Source: an uncultured Eggerthellaceae bacterium
Lineage (GTDB): Bacteria; Actinomycetota; Coriobacteriia; Coriobacteriales; Eggerthellaceae
DNA length: 34,133 bases
Assembly: GCA_934645125.1 (NCBI GenBank)
Contig: CAKUDT010000002.1
Span: 1-34,133, forward strand
Direction: 5' to 3'
Shown: positions 31,760-34,133 of the stretch, piece after piece
Position numbering within the stretch: the stretch's first letter is position 1
Layout of the letters: each line of letters begins with the position of its first letter
Made by a program: the position numbers and the translations under genes
Notes under the pieces: model-generated
The model's input: only the letters and a program-made list of their open reading frames with translations
Told to the model about the DNA's origin: nothing
Database searches by the model: none

Positions 31760-32926
31760 TTACCGATCTTTCGCACGCAAAATAGGCGATAGAATGTCAA
31801 TCAATTCAGGGCAGTGATGCTCTTTTGCCTCGTAGTGCAAGGGGTCGGGCAAATACGGAATACGGTAAAGCTCCGCCTTGGGGTTCAAGCGCTGCGCCGC
31901 CTCCTGCCAGTTTTCATAGACGGCGTCGTGCGAAATGCCGAAAAACGCGAATTTCACGCCACCTAAATTCTGCAGTTCGCCCTTCTTTTGCCAGATTTTC
32001 AGCACGCGCTCGAACGATGCGTGATCGCCCCACGGGGACACCACCGATGTGAGCACTGCAAGCGATGCCGAGCGAAAACTCTCGCCCAGCGTTTGGGCAC
32101 GCTGGGCGGGCTCCAGATCAATCCAGCGCGCACACCCGAAATCCGCCAAAACGTAGTCGTATCCGTTCGCGCCCGCAAATCCTTCGTTGCGATAGAAATC
32201 AACGCCTGCAAGCGTCATCATGCCGTTTTCCACATTGCACCGCGCACGCGGATAGCAGCGCCGCATGTTTTTCCATGTGCGGTCGTCAATGAAAAGCGCC
32301 ACCTTGTATCCCAGAAGAACCAGCACGCGCGCGAACAAAAGCGACGTATGCGTTGAACCACCGCGACGTTGATCGATTTGCGCCACCGCAATGCGCACCT
32401 GAGCACGCGTGCGTTCACGCAGCGCTTCGGCGGATGTTAAGCCAACAAGCTTCGGGTTCACGATTTCGCCCGCAAGGTAGGGCACAATTTCGCTGTAACT
32501 CTTAGGCCGCGACAGAACTTGAGCGACTTCGACGTAAGGATTGAAATCAAGCAGATTATCTTTCGGCGGAACAATAATGTCGTAAATGTCGTAGTTCGCC
32601 AAAATGCGGAAGAGAGAAGAAGGGAGTTCGCGCCGACGATCGGCCACGAACGCAATGCGCATACGCGTTGTCGCGCGCTGATCGGTTTCCAAGTACGTGC
32701 GCAACGAATTGACCAAAGATTCGTCTGAGGATTGCACGTCATCGACAATCACGAACAGATCGGTTTGATCCAATGCCGCCTGCGCAAGTTCTTTTTCAAG
32801 AGGACGCTCCGGCGCACAAAGCGAAACGCTGTAAAAAGAAAGCGCGGCCGCCCACTGATCAAAGTTTTGCGGCTTGCATCGCAAAACGATTTTTTGTTGA
32901 GTATTTTTCTGCGGGATGGTTTGCAC
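31760..32926 (-). CDS. TadZ/CpaE/ParA-like protein with degenerate P-loop
   Basis: 388-aa cytoplasmic protein. GTG 32926 is chosen because GGAGG lies about eight bases upstream. Residues 1-130 look like a degenerate receiver domain (LFVIVDDVQSSDESLVNSLRTYLE...RIAFVADRR...YDIYDIIVPP), as found at the N-terminus of TadZ/CpaE. About 172-380 resembles a MinD/ParA-type fold: VRIAVAQIDQRRGGSTHTSLLFARVLVLLGYKVALFIDD, with the P-loop Lys replaced (GGSTHTS), then YDYVLADFG and AVLTSVVSPWGD. TadZ proteins place pilus machinery at sites in the cell. Here it heads an operon with a giant LPXTG protein. ATP binding may be lost. Its 5' side faces the divergent ribbon-helix-helix gene. Confidence 0.65.
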   Translation of the reverse strand: MQTIPQKNTQQKIVLRCKPQNFDQWAAALSFYSVSLCAPERPLEKELAQAALDQTDLFVIVDDVQSSDESLVNSLRTYLETDQRATTRMRIAFVADRRRELPSSLFRILANYDIYDIIVPPKDNLLDFNPYVEVAQVLSRPKSYSEIVPYLAGEIVNPKLVGLTSAEALRERTRAQVRIAVAQIDQRRGGSTHTSLLFARVLVLLGYKVALFIDDRTWKNMRRCYPRARCNVENGMMTLAGVDFYRNEGFAGANGYDYVLADFGCARWIDLEPAQRAQTLGESFRSASLAVLTSVVSPWGDHASFERVLKIWQKKGELQNLGGVKFAFFGISHDAVYENWQEAAQRLNPKAELYRIPYLPDPLHYEAKEHHCPELIDILSPILRAKDR

Positions 32927-33041
32927 TGAGAATCCCTCCTTCGACTCTGACTATCATGCAAAATAACCGTGCCGGAAAAGGGCTCAATCAGGTATTTTTT
33001 AGTTTTTTATTTAATTCGTATTTTTTAATACTTAATTCAAG

Positions 33042-33057
33042 GTACCATTCGTACCAT
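33042..33057. promoter_or_regulatory. Direct repeat operator candidate between divergent genes
   Basis: GTACCAT occurs at 33042-33048 and 33051-33057, nine bases apart, within the AT-rich gap between the TadZ-like gene and the ribbon-helix-helix gene. Short tandem sites of this spacing are usual for ribbon-helix-helix dimers, so autoregulation is plausible. Confidence 0.35.
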
Positions 33058-33092
33058 ATCACGCCCCCAAAAGAAAAGATAGAGGTATTCTT

Positions 33093-33488
33093 ATGCTGGA
33101 ATCCATGGAAACGGGGTCGTTAGGACGCGCCCAGGAAGGGCAAGAGCAAGCCGAGCGCATGCAATTCGCAAACGCGCAACCCGAGCACGGACAAGCACCG
33201 GCCGAGCAAACAACAAAAGAGCAGGATCAGAAAAAGAAGCGCGGCAGACCCCGCAGTTTTGCGAAGGGGTCTACCGTAAATATAAGCGTGACCATTGAAA
33301 CGAAGCAAAAAGAATGGCTCGATGAAATTGCCGCATCGGCTCCCGAAGAAAGCGCAAGCAAAGTGGTGCGCGAAGCACTCGACCTGTGGTACGCCGTCCA
33401 CAAGGAAGGCAAGTCGCTTGTGGGCGCGCCCTCGCAAATCAGCCCGTGGCAAGACGATACCGACGACTTCGATTATTCGTGGCAATAA
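33093..33488 (+). CDS. Ribbon-helix-helix (CopG-like) DNA-binding protein
   Basis: 131-aa protein, ATG 33093 with GAGG seven bases upstream. The first 45 residues are Gln/Glu/Ala-rich, then a basic KKKRGRPRSF segment that resembles an AT-hook. About 60-105 forms a ribbon-helix-helix: strand TVNISVTIETKQKEWLDEIAA, turn with PEESASK, helix VVREALDLWYAV. The C-terminus is acidic (DDTDDFDYSWQ). It is divergent from the TadZ-like/LPXTG operon, with a direct repeat between them, so it may repress that operon and itself. No toxin lies directly downstream on the same strand, which argues against a simple antitoxin role. Confidence 0.75.
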   Translation: MLESMETGSLGRAQEGQEQAERMQFANAQPEHGQAPAEQTTKEQDQKKKRGRPRSFAKGSTVNISVTIETKQKEWLDEIAASAPEESASKVVREALDLWYAVHKEGKSLVGAPSQISPWQDDTDDFDYSWQ

Positions 33489-33904
33489 AGCAGCGAGCGC
33501 ATGACGCCCGATATTGACCTTCGCGCCGCAGAGCGCGTGGTAGACTTCTTCTCCGTCCGGCGCGTGATTCCTTCTTCCCCCGGTGCTCCAATCCATTGCA
33601 TCACAATCGTTTCCCAATTGACAATTGCGCCCATGTAGATTCGCACAGTTTCACGTTTTTCATTGAGTGAAAATGCAACATGTGAACTGTTCCTCGAAAA
33701 AACGAAGATACGCAACTTCGGGTGAACCGCTGGATAGAATTCTGCGGAAACCACGCCCTGGAGCAACCGCCCGATTCCGTCAGTGCGTTCTTCTCGTGCC
33801 CGCCGCTCCAAGAATCGCAAGCGTCGTTAAGCAGCGTTTTGAAGAGGTATCAGCCGGGCGTCCATGCCAGCTCGCGAGATCGGATCGAGCTGCAGCGATT
33901 AGGG
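33489..33904. other. 416-bp gap without a confident gene
   Basis: The best frame is a minus-strand one (33473-33820, 115 codons) with a middle that looks protein-like (VAFSLNEKRETVRIYMGAIVNWE), but it has no good ribosome binding site, ends inside the ribbon-helix-helix gene and has a basic, shadow-like C-terminus. It could be a decayed gene. Confidence 0.4.
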
Positions 33905-34133
33905 CTACTGCCTATATACGGTGCTGCGATGGCCAATCGAGAATATCTCGATCACAAGTACGTCGTCTTGGATGACGCAAAGGATGCGATAGCTGCCCAC
34001 GCGGTATCGCCATTCACCCGACCTGTTGGCAGTCAGGCCTTTTCCGTGGACGCGCGGATCGTTGCATCCCTCGAGGTTCTTGCCAATCCAGGAAACGATG
34101 AGCTGCGCATCGAAACGATCCATCTTCTTGAGC
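33905..34133 (-). CDS. RelE/StbE-type toxin, 5' end off the window
   Basis: The frame is open to the right edge; the first visible residues are LKKMDRFDAQLIV, and the true start lies beyond. RelE-family mRNA interferases of type II toxin-antitoxin systems show this pattern: basic LKKMD helix, then WIGKNLEGCNDPRVHGKGL, SGEWRYRVGSYRILCVIQDD and VLVIEIFSIGHRSTVYRQ at the end. The Arg-rich central strand and the final GHR...Y are the parts expected to act on ribosome-bound mRNA. An antitoxin gene should lie just upstream, outside the window. Confidence 0.85.
   Translation of the reverse strand, partial: LKKMDRFDAQLIVSWIGKNLEGCNDPRVHGKGLTANRSGEWRYRVGSYRILCVIQDDVLVIEIFSIGHRSTVYRQ

Noticed and set aside
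33667..33975. Plus-strand 102-codon frame before the RelE-type toxin
   Set aside because: It overlaps the toxin gene antisense, has no ribosome binding site and is Arg-rich without family resemblance.

Overview
The window reads as chromosomal DNA of a moderately GC-rich, monoderm gut-type actinobacterium. The best guess is class Coriobacteriia, family Eggerthellaceae (for example Slackia-like); this is inferred from gene style, not proven. Support comes from LCP and CWB2 cell-wall proteins, an LPXTG/SpaA surface protein, many surface-protein domains, abundant GTG starts, lipoproteins with Ser/Ala-rich N-termini, and no outer-membrane genes.

Left part (1-7.8 kb): a molybdenum module on the minus strand. 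It holds a ModB permease with an unusual extracytoplasmic N-terminal domain (cut by the left edge), the ModA lipoprotein, and moeA, which carries an in-frame TAG at codon 116. Divergent and to the right are a YeiH-family membrane protein and metA, whose Glu111 predicts acetyl-CoA use. Two LytR-CpsA-Psr (LCP) genes follow on the minus strand, one fused to CWB2 cell-wall-binding repeats.

Centre (9.9-21.05 kb): the most interesting part. A good promoter (TTGTCT-17-TATAAT) at 21.05 kb reads leftward through a 166-nt rod-like RNA, a textbook cobalamin riboswitch (20433-20608) and a near-perfect intrinsic terminator. It then enters a 1590-aa secreted protein with NEAT-like, DUF4430-like, cohesin-like and dockerin domains. 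Collinear behind it are a membrane-anchored protein with two of the same NEAT-like domains, a one-domain membrane-anchored protein, an ExbB/TolQ/MotA proton-channel subunit, an ExbD-like DUF2149 protein, and a second cohesin-like/dockerin protein. My reading is a B12-repressed corrinoid (or related tetrapyrrole) capture system at the surface of a monoderm, energised by an ExbBD-like motor without TonB. No ABC transporter is in the window, and the ligand is inferred only from the riboswitch.

Right part (21.1-34.1 kb): an accessory, rearranged region. Two unrelated-sequence AAA/DUF4143 ATPases each sit behind their own 16-bp motif repeated with 33-bp spacing. A roughly 180-bp upstream block is duplicated, and its second copy has no gene behind it. 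A zinc-ribbon-like lipoprotein is present twice, once in frame with and fused to a giant LPXTG/SpaA protein. That protein is part of a minus-strand operon that begins with a TadZ/CpaE-like protein with a degenerate P-loop and ends with a membrane protein of unknown function. A divergent ribbon-helix-helix regulator and a right-edge-truncated RelE-type toxin close the window. No tRNA, rRNA, CRISPR array or transposase was seen.
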